The notes beneath the pieces were generated by a model. That model saw only the letters and a program-made list of their open reading frames with translations. It did no database searches and was not told the origin of the DNA. A DNA stretch of 64,000 bases from CAYWVR01 sp964461715 (GTDB taxonomy: Bacteria > Planctomycetota > Phycisphaerae > FEN-1346). Both the position numbers and the translations under genes were made by a program. Below, in pieces: positions 51,902 to 61,393 of this stretch (position 1 is the first letter of the stretch; every line of letters starts with the position of its first letter). Where the stretch lies: positions 52,745 to 116,744 of the forward strand of contig CAYWVR010000008.1 of the NCBI GenBank assembly GCA_964461715.1, written 5' to 3'.

Positions 51902-53785
51902 ATGGCCGCCCATCCGACTCCGCTGCCGCTCGACCCCGACGAGGCTCGCCTCCTCTTCGAGGCCGCCGGCGACGCCGTCCTCCTCGTCGACCTGGCCTCC
52001 GGACGCATCCTGACGGCCAATCCCGAGAGCGAGAACGTCCTCGACCGGCCCGCCGCCGTCCTCGAGACGACGAGCTTCTGGGACCTGATCGAACCCGCCG
52101 ACCACCAGGCCCTCTCCGACCTCGTCCGCCGCACCGAGCAAAGCGGTCAAGCCGACCTCGATACCGTCCTCCAGTATCGCCACCCGGACGGCCGGACCAT
52201 CCCTTCCCGGGCCCGCATCACGGTCGTGGCGACCGGCGCCGAGGGCCGGGCCCTGGTTCTTATCCGCGACCTGACGCAGACCGAGGAGGCCCGCAAACGC
52301 CTCCAAGAGGCCGAGGGACGCTACCAGGCCGTCTTCGAGGCCGCCTGGGACCCCCTCTTCCTCGTCGATGCCGACGGCCTCTTCCTGGCCGCCAACGGGG
52401 CCGCTGCGCGGGCCATGGGCCGCGAGGTGGGCAACCTCGTGGGCCGACGCATGCACGAGATCTTCCCTGCGGAGGTCGCCGACCGCCAGGTGGCCGCCGT
52501 CCGACGCGCCCTGGGGACCGGTTCGCCCCTGGAGGGCGCCGAGAGCGTCGTGCCCACTGCCTCCGGGCCCCGCTGGTACAACACCAGCCTGACACCCGTC
52601 GAGGGCGTCGAGGGCGGCCCCGCCTGCGTCCTCGGCATCGCGCGCGACGTCACCGGCCGACGGGCCGCCGAGGAGGCCCTCCGCGAGAGCGAGGCCCGAT
52701 ACCGCGCCGTTGTCGAGAGCCAGACCGAATTCGTCACCCGGTTTCGTCCCGACGGAACCGTCACCTTCGTCAACGAGGCCAATTGCCGCTATTTCGGCCT
52801 CTCGCCGGAGCAGTACACGAGCGGCACCTTCCGCCGCCTTCTCTTCCCGGAGGACTACGACCGCCTCATGGAGTCCCTGGCCTCCCTCACCCCCGACCGC
52901 CCCACCTTCACCGCCGAGCACCGGATCAAGCGCGGCCCGGAGGTGCGATGGACCCAGTGGACCAACCGGGCCTTCTTCGACGACGAGGGTCGTGTCGTCG
53001 AGTACCAGGGCGTCGGACGCGACATCACCGAACGTAAACGCTTGGAGGAGCGGCTCTTGGAGGCACGCAAGATGGAGGCCGTCGGCCAGCTCGCCGGCGG
53101 CATCGCCCACGATTTCAACAACCTCGTCACCGGCATCCTCTGCCACCTCGAGCTCCTCAAAGAGGCCCTCGACCCCGACGCCCCCGGCCGCGACTCCGTC
53201 GGCGTCATCGACGCCGCCGCCCGCCGCGCCTCCCACCTGACGAACCAGCTCCTCGGCTTCGCCCGTCGCGGCAAACGCGAGAGCGTCCCCTTCGACCTCG
53301 CCGACGTGGTCGACGAGGTCATCGCTCTGGCCGGACGCAGCTTCGATCCCGGAATCGCCGTACATCGATCCGGCCATGGGGCCGCCCCCCGAGTCCTCGG
53401 CGACCCCGACCAGATCGAGCAGGTCGTCCTGAACCTGGCCCTGAACGCCCGGGACGCGATGCCCGAGGGCGGCACCCTCACCTTCGCCTTCAAGTCCTTT
53501 ATCTGCAACGAGTTGACGTCGCGCGACCGCCCCGAGTGCCGCCCCGGACGCTATGTTGTCCTCGTGGTCTCGGACACCGGAGGAGGCATCGATCCGGAGG
53601 TGCGTCCCCACGTCTTCGAGCCCTTCTTCACCACCAAGGGGCGCGGCAAGGGGACGGGGATGGGCCTGGCGATGGTCTACGGCATCGTCCGCAACCACGG
53701 CGGATGGGTCGAGGTCGAGAGCGAGTCCGGCTGCGGGGCCGAGTTCCGCGTCTACCTCCCCGCCGCCGCACCCTCAGACGGTTGA
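51902..53785 (+). CDS. Soluble PAS-domain sensor histidine kinase
   Basis: A 627-residue kinase. Three successive PAS domains (about 13-125, 138-255 and 265-385) are followed by HisKA, with phospho-acceptor His403 in GGIAHDFNNLVTG. The HATPase has its N box (VVLNLALNARDAMPEGG), G1 (SDTGGGIDP) and G2 (GKGTGMGLAMVYGIVRNHGG). No transmembrane helix is visible, so it senses a cytoplasmic signal. It is an orphan: no response regulator or receiver domain lies in the window. ATG 51902 follows a promoter and is not overlapped by the VOC gene. Confidence 0.9.
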   Translation: MAAHPTPLPLDPDEARLLFEAAGDAVLLVDLASGRILTANPESENVLDRPAAVLETTSFWDLIEPADHQALSDLVRRTEQSGQADLDTVLQYRHPDGRTIPSRARITVVATGAEGRALVLIRDLTQTEEARKRLQEAEGRYQAVFEAAWDPLFLVDADGLFLAANGAAARAMGREVGNLVGRRMHEIFPAEVADRQVAAVRRALGTGSPLEGAESVVPTASGPRWYNTSLTPVEGVEGGPACVLGIARDVTGRRAAEEALRESEARYRAVVESQTEFVTRFRPDGTVTFVNEANCRYFGLSPEQYTSGTFRRLLFPEDYDRLMESLASLTPDRPTFTAEHRIKRGPEVRWTQWTNRAFFDDEGRVVEYQGVGRDITERKRLEERLLEARKMEAVGQLAGGIAHDFNNLVTGILCHLELLKEALDPDAPGRDSVGVIDAAARRASHLTNQLLGFARRGKRESVPFDLADVVDEVIALAGRSFDPGIAVHRSGHGAAPRVLGDPDQIEQVVLNLALNARDAMPEGGTLTFAFKSFICNELTSRDRPECRPGRYVVLVVSDTGGGIDPEVRPHVFEPFFTTKGRGKGTGMGLAMVYGIVRNHGGWVEVESESGCGAEFRVYLPAAAPSDG

Positions 53786-53809
53786 CAACGCCCTCCGGCC
53801 CGCTAGAAT
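53782..53809 (+). promoter_or_regulatory. Promoter of tRNA-Arg
   Basis: Perfect TTGACA (53782-53787), 16-nt spacer, TAGAAT (53804-53809). It overlaps the stop of the histidine kinase and lies 34 bp before the tRNA. Confidence 0.7.
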
Positions 53810-53843
53810 AGACCCGTTCCGGGCGGCCCCCGGCCGCATCCGC

Positions 53844-53920
<77 letters not shown>

Positions 53921-55882
53921 TCATTCTTTGTCGGACAAGGCCTGCGTGTCCTCGGGGTCGCCGATGCACCAGAGGGTGTCCTTGGCGCGGATATAGAGCC
54001 GGTCTCCCTGCGGCCAGGGGGTCGTCTGCATGATGGCCCAGTCGTTTGCGTGCGGCAGCCAGGGAAGATCGCGGATGGCCTTGACGGCCTCCTCGGCGGA
54101 CATCTCCAGGAGCTGAATCCGCCGGTGGTACTCGCTGCCGACATGGTTGACCGCGAGAATCTTCGCGGGGTCGGCGAGATCGTGCACGCGGACGACCGTG
54201 CCGCTCGCGGTCCCGATGAGGACGTCGCCCGCGCGGACCAGGTGGCCCCGGCCCGCCTTGCCGGGCAGGCGGTCGCGGCGGACGTCCGGGGGCGTCAGGG
54301 CCTCGCCGGTGGCCGCGTCGACCATGTCCCGCGGGTCGTCTCCGTACAGGATGCGCCCGTTGTCCCAGAGGCAGCCGACGACGGTCTGCGGGGCCGACTT
54401 GTAGGGGAACTCCTTCAGCGGGGCGTCCGGGAAATGCTCCGAGGCGTGCCTGAACCAGGCCACGGACTTGTGTTTCTCGGGCAGGTGACCCCAGGCCACC
54501 TTGGCGGCCAGGTCCCGGCCCTGGCCGGTGAGGACGACCTTCATCCGGGCCCCGCCGCCGGAAGCCTCGCCGGCGCCGCACGTGATGTAGACTTCGTTCT
54601 CGTGGACGAGGGGCGGCGCGATCGGCGCAGGTAGGTTCTCGATGATGGGCCGGCCGTCGGCGGTCCGAAGGATAGCCCCGGCGCCCGTGGCGATCGCGTC
54701 CACGCCCTCGTGCTTGACGCGGACGACCTGCGGAAAACTGTGGCTCGAGCAGACGAACGGTTGCTTGCGCGACCAAAGCACCTCGCCCGTGGCCTTGTCG
54801 AGGGCGCGGATTCGAGTCCAACTGTTCTCCTTGTTCTCCCGGCCGCCGAAGATGACGATGAGCTTGTCGCCCGCGAGGATCGGGGAGGCGGAGTAGTTCT
54901 GGTCCAGACGGGCGGTGACGGCGTCCTCGGTGAAGACGCGCAGCCATTTCCGGTTCCCCTCCAGGTCGTAGCACGCGACCTGGCACTGGCTGAACATGAC
55001 GTAGACGTGCGCGCCGTCCGAGGCCGGCGTCGGGAACGACGTACTCATCCACCCGTTCCAGAAGTCCGTGAACAGACCGTGGGGAGTCAGCTGCTTGAGG
55101 GCCTTGCCGATCTCCTTCTTGTACGCCCCCTCGTTCTCGCTGCCGCGCACGTAGGGCGAGAGGCGCGGGACGTAGGCGCTGACGTTCGGCCCCCACTGGT
55201 TCGCCTCGCGCTTGGCCTCGAGGGCAGAAAGGCGCGACCGCATCCCCTGCACCTCGGCGTCCGGGAGGCTCGCGGCCTTCGCCAGGACGGCCTTCTGTTC
55301 CGCCTCGCTCAGGTGGTCCGGCGGGATGCTTCCGCCGCCCTTGCGGACGCGGCCGGTATGGCCATAGGCGGCGTCCGGCCAGGCAGCCTCGGCGGACCGG
55401 GCGGCCTCGATCACGTCGAGCTTCCACGTGAGGTACGCGATCTCCCAACAGCACTGCCACGCTTCCAGCCAGTCGCCCGTAAACTTCTCGAAGAGCGCCC
55501 GCAGTTCCTCGGCCTTCCCGCCCCCGACCGTGTCGTAGGTCTCGTTGGTTCGTACCCACGTGACGCGGCCGGTCCGGGCGTCGACGCAGACCAGCTTGTT
55601 CCAGTCACAGGTCACGAAGACCTTGTCGCCGACGACGATCGGCGAGCTGTACCCCCAGCCGGGAAGCATCGTGCGCCAGACGATGTTCTCGCCGGTCCGG
55701 AAGTCCCACGTCCGGACGGGCGTGGCCGCGGGGAAATGGCCGGTGCCGTCTCCCCGGAGCTGCGCCGGCCGCTCGGCGGTCGGGTAGAAGTCCGCGTGGC
55801 CGTAGGGCACGGGGGATTCCCCGGCGGCGGCCGCCGAGACGAGGGCCAGCAGGGGCAGGATCGATCGGACCGTTGGTCTCAT
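53921..55882 (-). CDS. PQQ-like beta-propeller protein, exported (second)
   Basis: A 653-residue exported protein with a signal peptide (residues 1-20, ending AAAAG). Quinoprotein-type blade motifs occur at both ends: NIVWRTMLPGWGYSSP then TGRVTWVRTNE, and later TGEVLWSRKQ and WGHLPEK. An alpha-helical insert of roughly 120 residues (about 100-220) breaks the propeller. The mid segment has GGGARMKVVLTGQGRDL. Function is unknown. GGAGA precedes ATG 55882. Its stop codon directly adjoins the CCA end of the converging tRNA, with no terminator between them. Confidence 0.8.
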   Translation of the reverse strand: MRPTVRSILPLLALVSAAAAGESPVPYGHADFYPTAERPAQLRGDGTGHFPAATPVRTWDFRTGENIVWRTMLPGWGYSSPIVVGDKVFVTCDWNKLVCVDARTGRVTWVRTNETYDTVGGGKAEELRALFEKFTGDWLEAWQCCWEIAYLTWKLDVIEAARSAEAAWPDAAYGHTGRVRKGGGSIPPDHLSEAEQKAVLAKAASLPDAEVQGMRSRLSALEAKREANQWGPNVSAYVPRLSPYVRGSENEGAYKKEIGKALKQLTPHGLFTDFWNGWMSTSFPTPASDGAHVYVMFSQCQVACYDLEGNRKWLRVFTEDAVTARLDQNYSASPILAGDKLIVIFGGRENKENSWTRIRALDKATGEVLWSRKQPFVCSSHSFPQVVRVKHEGVDAIATGAGAILRTADGRPIIENLPAPIAPPLVHENEVYITCGAGEASGGGARMKVVLTGQGRDLAAKVAWGHLPEKHKSVAWFRHASEHFPDAPLKEFPYKSAPQTVVGCLWDNGRILYGDDPRDMVDAATGEALTPPDVRRDRLPGKAGRGHLVRAGDVLIGTASGTVVRVHDLADPAKILAVNHVGSEYHRRIQLLEMSAEEAVKAIRDLPWLPHANDWAIMQTTPWPQGDRLYIRAKDTLWCIGDPEDTQALSDKE

Positions 55883-56115
55883 CCGTGATTCTCCGGTTGG
55901 GCGCGTCGGACCCTCACATGGAACACGTCGGGCCCTCCCCCCATACCGGTCAAAGGCGAGATGGTCGGCGGGCCGTGGACGCGGGCGGGTCCATGTCCGC
56001 GCGTACCCGAAGGCCGCGCCGGGCGGCGGTTGCGCATCCCGTCGGCGAAGTGCCGAAAGTCGGGCTCCAAATCGACGTAAGGGCTCATGCGCATCCTCGA
56101 ACGATGACCGGAACG

Positions 56116-56143
56116 TGGACCCCCCGCCGGCGTTCACTATACT
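56116..56143 (+). promoter_or_regulatory. Promoter of the heparinase-like gene
   Basis: TGGACC (56116-56121), 16-nt spacer, TATACT (56138-56143), 34 bp before ATG 56178. Its position excludes the longer frame starting at 56115 as the primary product. Confidence 0.5.
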
Positions 56144-56177
56144 ACGGTATCTCAGGAAGGATGCGAGGGCGCGTTCG

Positions 56178-59100
56178 ATGGCCGAAACGAGACATCGCCT
56201 CCGCGGCGCGGCGGTCCGGGCGGCCGCGATCGTCCTGCTGCCGCTTACGGCGGCGGGGGCGACCGAGGCCCCGTTCGAGGACGCCGAGCTGCGTGTTCGC
56301 ATCGGCGGGGTCTGGACGATGCGCCTGGCGGCACGGGGCGGGGCGTGGGAGCCGGTGGTCCGCGCGCGGCCGTCGTTCAAGCACGTCGACTTCGGCTATG
56401 TGACGGCCTCGGAGGGCACGCCGGCGCGGTTCCGCGTCGAGATGCAGCTTCGGCTCGATGGCGGGGCCCGTTCGCCGGGGCACGTGTTCTACGAGATGAC
56501 CTTCACGCGGACCTCGCCCCACACCTACGAGGGCACCTTCGCCGAGACGCATGGGACCGAGACGCAGACGGGCACGGTGGCGGCGGCCCTGCGCCCGCCG
56601 CTAACCGATGCGCCGCCGGATCGCGGGCCCGTCGAGCCGGGCGAGCACCCGCGTCTCCTGCTTCGCCGCGCGGACCTGGCCGCGCTTCGGGCGAAGCTCG
56701 AAACGCCCTTCGGCCGGGCGTTCCTCGCCAAGGCCGAGGGCAGCCGCGACCCGGTCGTCCTGGGCGTCCTGTACCGGGCCACGGGCGAGGAGGCCCGCGC
56801 GCTCGAGGCGCTTCGGATCGTCCAGGGCTACGACGACATCGACGGCAACGCGGGCCTGACCGGCAACATCGGCCACCAGCTCGTCCGCGTCGTCCTGACG
56901 CTCGACCTCTGTTACGACGCGTGGCCGGAGGCGTACCGCGCAAGCCTCTTGCGCCGGATTCGGGCCCGGCTCCCGAAGCGGCAGTACGACCTGATCATCG
57001 GCCATGCCAACTATAACCAGGTCAGCAACTATTACGGTCCCGGTTTCGGGTCGGCGGCGATCGCGTCGCTCGTGCTGAAGGGGACGAAGGGCCCCGCCCC
57101 CGAGCCGCCGGAGGCCCCGCTGGCGGTGACGCGCCCGGATGGCCGCGTGGCGCCGCTTACGGATTACGATCCGCCGCAGGGCGTGCCGGTGGTGCCGCTC
57201 GTGGACGATGAGCTGCCGAAGGAGTGGATTTACGCGGGCGGCTTGAAGCCCGCCGAGGGGGTCGACCTGCTCGCCCCGCTGGGCGGACCCCGGAAGGCCC
57301 GGCCGACGCTCACCGACGAGCTGACCGACGGGACGGCGACCGCCCGCTTCCGGCCCGTCTCCCACGAGAAGGACAAGGGGTATTTCCACTGGATGAACCG
57401 CGACGTCCTCGACGTGACGATGGCCATCGGCCGCATCTGCCACAGCCAGAGCGTCTTCTACACCGTCCTCCGAAACGAGGAGCCGGGCTGGTACGAGTTC
57501 GGAATCGGCCGAGATCACAAGGAGTCCTGGACGTATCTGAACGGGATTCGGATCGAGGAAGGGCACCTGGTGCGGCTCGAAAAGGGGCTCTACGCTCTGC
57601 TGGTGAAGGTCCGCATCGGCCAGACGGAGCCGTGGGGTCGCGAGATGCTCGCCGTCCGCTTCACGCGATTCAAGGAGGACGCGAGGAAGGGCCGCACCGT
57701 CGAGGCTACGAATGACGCGATCCGCGCCCGCCATCGCCAGGCCCGGGCCTACGCCGAGGCCGCGCGGGCCGAGTGGGCGGCGCGCGGCGGGGAGGACCCC
57801 GCGTGCCTGCGGATGTTCCATAAGGGACGCGAGCAGATGTATCAGCACCTCCGGTTCGGGGTCGGCGACGGGGGGTTCCAGGCCGAGGCCACGCACTACG
57901 GCAACATCGCCGCCCGCTACCCGCTCCTCTATGCCGCCTGTTACCGGAGCGCCCTGGGCCGCGATCTTTCTACGAATCCCGATGCGACCCATGTCCTGCC
58001 GCGCCGCATGATGCAGGCGGCGCTGCGGCCGGGCAGGGTCGAGATCATGCACCTTGGCGTCAAGGGCCGCTTCGAAGCCGAGGGGTGCGCGGAGCTCTTC
58101 CCCCTCGTGCCCGAGCGATGGAAGCCGTCCCTGCTCTGGGGCTGGAACCGGATCCTCGGGGCCGAGGTCGAACGGGCGGCGGACCTCGACCACGCGGCGG
58201 CCGACGCGCTCCTCGCGGGTCTCTCCGGCCGCACGCTCGCCGCGACGTTCGTCAACTATCCCGACGGGATGGACCCGGTCCATCCCTCGAAGGGCATGCC
58301 GCGCACGTGGGCGGCCCCGACGCTCGGCTATTACCTCTTCCGCAGCGGCTGGGCGGGGGGCGAGGCGTTCATCGCCCAGGTTTTCGCCAAGAGCATCCCC
58401 ATCCGGGCGTGGAGCCACCCGAACGCCGGGGCGTTCCGGCTGTGGGGCCTCGGCCGCCGATGGACCGCCGCCCCCATCGAGCGGAGCGGCTACCGGCCGG
58501 AGGAGTGCGTCGTGCTCCTGCCCGACGACGTGACGAACGAGGGCGCGTGCGGCCGGGTGGTGCACCATGAGGCCGAACCGGACGGGTCGGGGATGTTGGC
58601 GATCGACCTGGGCGACGTCTACTTGGCCGTCCCGCCTCCGCCGAAGCCGTCGAAGGACGAGCAGATGGTCGCCGACATCGAGGCCGCCCTTGAGGGCCCC
58701 GGCGAGGCGCCCGAGGACGATCTCGGCATCACGGAGGCCATCGAGGACATGCCCGTCCCGAAGGACGTGACGGATTACTTCCGCGAGCAGGACCGCCGTC
58801 GCCTCCGCCGCCGGCTGCCGAAGCTCTATGACGCCTGGGGCGACCGGCGAGAGGACGTGGACGTCACGTCGCCCGTCGACGGAGCCCGGGCCTTCGCGTT
58901 CGATTACAGCGGCGCCTGCGGGGCCCCGTGCCTCGCGGTGATCGTCGACGAGGTGCGCGGCGGGAGGACGAAGCAGTGGCTCTGGCACCTGCCGCCCGGC
59001 GACGAGGTGATCGCCGAGACCGATGGAAACACGTTCACCATCCGGTATCCCGACGCGACGCTCCGCGGGACGTTTGTCTCGCCCGCCCCCATCAAGCTGC

Positions 59101-59348
59101 AATATCACCATGACGCGAAGATGCACTTCATCTACCGCGGCGGGAGCAAGAAGGGGGCCCTCATCACCCGCCACTACAACTTCGTCGCCGCCGAGACCGA
59201 CGCCCCCGACGCCGTCTTCTTCGTCGTCGTCACGGTCCAGCGCGGCACACCGCCGGTCGTCACGTCGACCGGCGTCGGCACCGAGACCGTGACCACCGTC
59301 GGCGGACGAACGGTCCGCTACCGCGACGGCCGCATCCTGATCGAATGA
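56178..59348 (+). CDS. Exported heparinase II/III-like polysaccharide lyase-type protein
   Basis: A 1056-residue exported protein. A signal peptide covers about residues 1-30. A beta-rich N-terminal domain leads into the alpha-toroid of heparinase/alginate-lyase-like enzymes at about 155-310, with HPRLLLRRADLAALRAKLETP and GHANYNQVSNYYGPGFGSA. The toroid resumes near 555 with GDGGFQAEATHYGNIAARYP. The central insert includes a PA14/Ig-like segment. The C-terminal part (about 690-1056) is the beta-sandwich expected of this fold. Tyr/His candidates are present in the toroid, but catalytic residues are not assigned. It is followed by a tightly spaced set of further exported proteins. Confidence 0.78.
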   Translation: MAETRHRLRGAAVRAAAIVLLPLTAAGATEAPFEDAELRVRIGGVWTMRLAARGGAWEPVVRARPSFKHVDFGYVTASEGTPARFRVEMQLRLDGGARSPGHVFYEMTFTRTSPHTYEGTFAETHGTETQTGTVAAALRPPLTDAPPDRGPVEPGEHPRLLLRRADLAALRAKLETPFGRAFLAKAEGSRDPVVLGVLYRATGEEARALEALRIVQGYDDIDGNAGLTGNIGHQLVRVVLTLDLCYDAWPEAYRASLLRRIRARLPKRQYDLIIGHANYNQVSNYYGPGFGSAAIASLVLKGTKGPAPEPPEAPLAVTRPDGRVAPLTDYDPPQGVPVVPLVDDELPKEWIYAGGLKPAEGVDLLAPLGGPRKARPTLTDELTDGTATARFRPVSHEKDKGYFHWMNRDVLDVTMAIGRICHSQSVFYTVLRNEEPGWYEFGIGRDHKESWTYLNGIRIEEGHLVRLEKGLYALLVKVRIGQTEPWGREMLAVRFTRFKEDARKGRTVEATNDAIRARHRQARAYAEAARAEWAARGGEDPACLRMFHKGREQMYQHLRFGVGDGGFQAEATHYGNIAARYPLLYAACYRSALGRDLSTNPDATHVLPRRMMQAALRPGRVEIMHLGVKGRFEAEGCAELFPLVPERWKPSLLWGWNRILGAEVERAADLDHAAADALLAGLSGRTLAATFVNYPDGMDPVHPSKGMPRTWAAPTLGYYLFRSGWAGGEAFIAQVFAKSIPIRAWSHPNAGAFRLWGLGRRWTAAPIERSGYRPEECVVLLPDDVTNEGACGRVVHHEAEPDGSGMLAIDLGDVYLAVPPPPKPSKDEQMVADIEAALEGPGEAPEDDLGITEAIEDMPVPKDVTDYFREQDRRRLRRRLPKLYDAWGDRREDVDVTSPVDGARAFAFDYSGACGAPCLAVIVDEVRGGRTKQWLWHLPPGDEVIAETDGNTFTIRYPDATLRGTFVSPAPIKLQYHHDAKMHFIYRGGSKKGALITRHYNFVAAETDAPDAVFFVVVTVQRGTPPVVTSTGVGTETVTTVGGRTVRYRDGRILIE

Positions 59349-59374
59349 GCCTCGAACGTGAAGGCAGGAAGACG

Positions 59375-61090
59375 ATGCGATACATGCTTGTGGCGATGGC
59401 GGGCGTGCTCCTGGCGACGAGCGGCGCAGGCGCGGCCGAGGAGGCGGCGTGGGAGACGCTCGATGCGCTCGAGCGCGAGCGCCGCGAGGTCGAGGCCCGG
59501 CTTTCCCACGTCGAGGCCGCCCTCGACGTCCTGCGCGACGCCGTGCCCTCGGAGGCGAGCCCGGACCTGGCCGCCGCCCGTCGGGCCCTGGCCGCGGCGG
59601 AGAAGGCCGAGGCGGAGGCGCATGCCGCCGGGGAGCTGGACGAGCTGCGCGACCGTCTGCGCGCGGCCCGGGCGGCCCGCGATGCGCGGGCGATGGAGCT
59701 GGTGACCGCCTCGCCCGAGGGTCGCAAGGCCGCTCGCGACCTCGAAGCCATGGAGACACGTATCGAGGCGCTCTCCGGCCGCCTCGCCGAGCTCCGCCTT
59801 GAGGAGGTCGAGGAGTTGGCCCACCTCCGCCGCGACGCCCTCGGCCGGCGGCTTTACGGCGTCCGCCGCGCCCTCTGGGAGCGGGCGGAGGTCCTGCCGC
59901 TCTACCGAAAGGCCGATGCCGCCTACAAGGCCTACCAGGCGGCCTGCAAAAAGGACGCGGCGGTCCAGGAAGCCCGTGCCCGGGTCAAGCAGGCGCGGCG
60001 GACGCTCGAGAAGAAGCGGGCGGGCCTTGCCCTCGAAGGCGACATCGCCGACGAGGTCCTCGCCCGCAAGGCCGAGCTCCACGAGAAACGCGACGACCTT
60101 GCCGCCCGCATCGGGGCCCTCCGCACGGAGCTTCTCGGCGGCGCGCGAGAGGTCCGGACGACCGTCGAGATGCCCCCGAAGCGCGGCAAGCCGCAGAAGC
60201 CGGCCCGCGTCGCGCTCTGGGTCCCGCCGCAGTGCGCGTTCGTGCGCGGCGTGGTGGTGGCGCACCCGCAGGTGGGCAAGTTCGCCTCGCACCCGCGCAT
60301 CCGCGAGGCCGCGGCGCGGGCCGATCTCGCGACCATGGTCATGCCCAACTACTCGTTCAACGGGGCCGAGACGATGGAGCGGCTCGATGCGCTCCTCGCG
60401 GACCTCGCGGAGAAGTCCGAGCATCCGGAGCTCCGGGGCGCGGCGGTCCTTACGGCGGGCCTCTCGGCCAGCGTCCTGGCCGCACGCAACGTCGGGTACG
60501 CGGCCCCGGACCGTGTCTTCGGCATCGTCCACATCGCGGGGGGCAACATGCATCACAAGATGGTCGACCCGACCGAGTCGCTGAGCGGCGTGCCCTTGAT
60601 CGCCATGAACGGCGAGTTCGAGTGGTGCGGGCCCGAGGGCGGCATCCGGCCCGAGTACGGACGCCAGACCCAGTGGGTCATGATCCGCGAGCAGCTCCTT
60701 CGCCGCCGCCGCCGCGACGGCGACCACCTGATGAGCCTCGTCGTCGTGCCCGGCGGCGACCATGGGGACTGGGACGCGCTTCTGGCGGCCCTGTTCGTCC
60801 GCAAGGCCGCCCGATACCGTCTGCCGAAGGGGCGGCGCGACGGCTCGGAGCCCGCCCGGTGCGTCCGCCTGACGGCCGAGGACGGGTGGCTGACCGATGC
60901 GGACCTCGACCATCCGCGCCACGAGCCCGCCCCGTTCGAGATGTACGCGGGCGAGAAGACCGACGCCTTCTGGCACTTCGACGAGGAGATGGCCCGCGCC
61001 GTCTTCGACTACCACGCCGGCCGTTTCCTCCTGCCGGACCCGACGAAGACCTCGCCCGTCCCCGCCGACTGGCCGCCGGAGAACAAGTAG
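59375..61090 (+). CDS. Exported coiled-coil plus alpha/beta-hydrolase-fold protein
   Basis: A 571-residue protein with a signal peptide (residues 1-20, ending SGAGAA). About residues 25-260 are dense Glu/Arg/Ala coiled coil. About 280-571 look like an alpha/beta hydrolase, with a GLSAS nucleophile elbow (LTAGLSASVLAARNVGY) and a late VVPGGDHGDWDALLAA His segment. ATG 59375 with AGGAAG upstream is my start; ATG 59345 overlaps the previous stop in an ATGA and would add ten residues. Translation is probably coupled. The substrate is unknown; a peptidase or esterase acting on a glycan product is a guess. Confidence 0.7.
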   Translation: MRYMLVAMAGVLLATSGAGAAEEAAWETLDALERERREVEARLSHVEAALDVLRDAVPSEASPDLAAARRALAAAEKAEAEAHAAGELDELRDRLRAARAARDARAMELVTASPEGRKAARDLEAMETRIEALSGRLAELRLEEVEELAHLRRDALGRRLYGVRRALWERAEVLPLYRKADAAYKAYQAACKKDAAVQEARARVKQARRTLEKKRAGLALEGDIADEVLARKAELHEKRDDLAARIGALRTELLGGAREVRTTVEMPPKRGKPQKPARVALWVPPQCAFVRGVVVAHPQVGKFASHPRIREAAARADLATMVMPNYSFNGAETMERLDALLADLAEKSEHPELRGAAVLTAGLSASVLAARNVGYAAPDRVFGIVHIAGGNMHHKMVDPTESLSGVPLIAMNGEFEWCGPEGGIRPEYGRQTQWVMIREQLLRRRRRDGDHLMSLVVVPGGDHGDWDALLAALFVRKAARYRLPKGRRDGSEPARCVRLTAEDGWLTDADLDHPRHEPAPFEMYAGEKTDAFWHFDEEMARAVFDYHAGRFLLPDPTKTSPVPADWPPENK

Positions 61091-61302
61091 GCGCCGCCCA
61101 CGAAGAACGCCGCCAAGCCCGCCGCCGAGTGGAACCACTTCCACATCACCGTCAAGGACGACCGCCTGACCGTCGTCCTGAACGGCGAGACCGTCAACGA
61201 GCTGAGGGCAAGACGAAGGACCGCCCCGAGAAGGGGTTCATCGGCTTCCAGGACCACGCCCTCGAGATCTCGCTCCAGGACATCAAGATTCGCGCGCTGT
61301 AG
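61091..61302 (+). pseudogene. Remnant of a 3-keto-disaccharide hydrolase (DUF1080) C-terminus
   Basis: Reading the DNA after the coiled-coil/hydrolase stop gives a segment with WNHFHITVKDDRLTVVLNGE in one frame, then after a shift near 61205 KGFIGFQDHALEISLQDIKI in another, ending at a TAG. This is the C-terminal half of the DUF1080 (3-keto-disaccharide hydrolase) beta-sandwich. No start, ribosome binding site or N-terminal half remains. It is therefore a decayed gene fragment, or the product of a deletion that removed the first half. Confidence 0.75.
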
Positions 61303-61393
61303 CCCGTACGGACCGGTTCTTGGCGTATTGCCCGAACCACGCGGGCTCCCGCGAGGTTTAAGCGGGCGAACCACGGGACAGGGAGTCGTGCGC

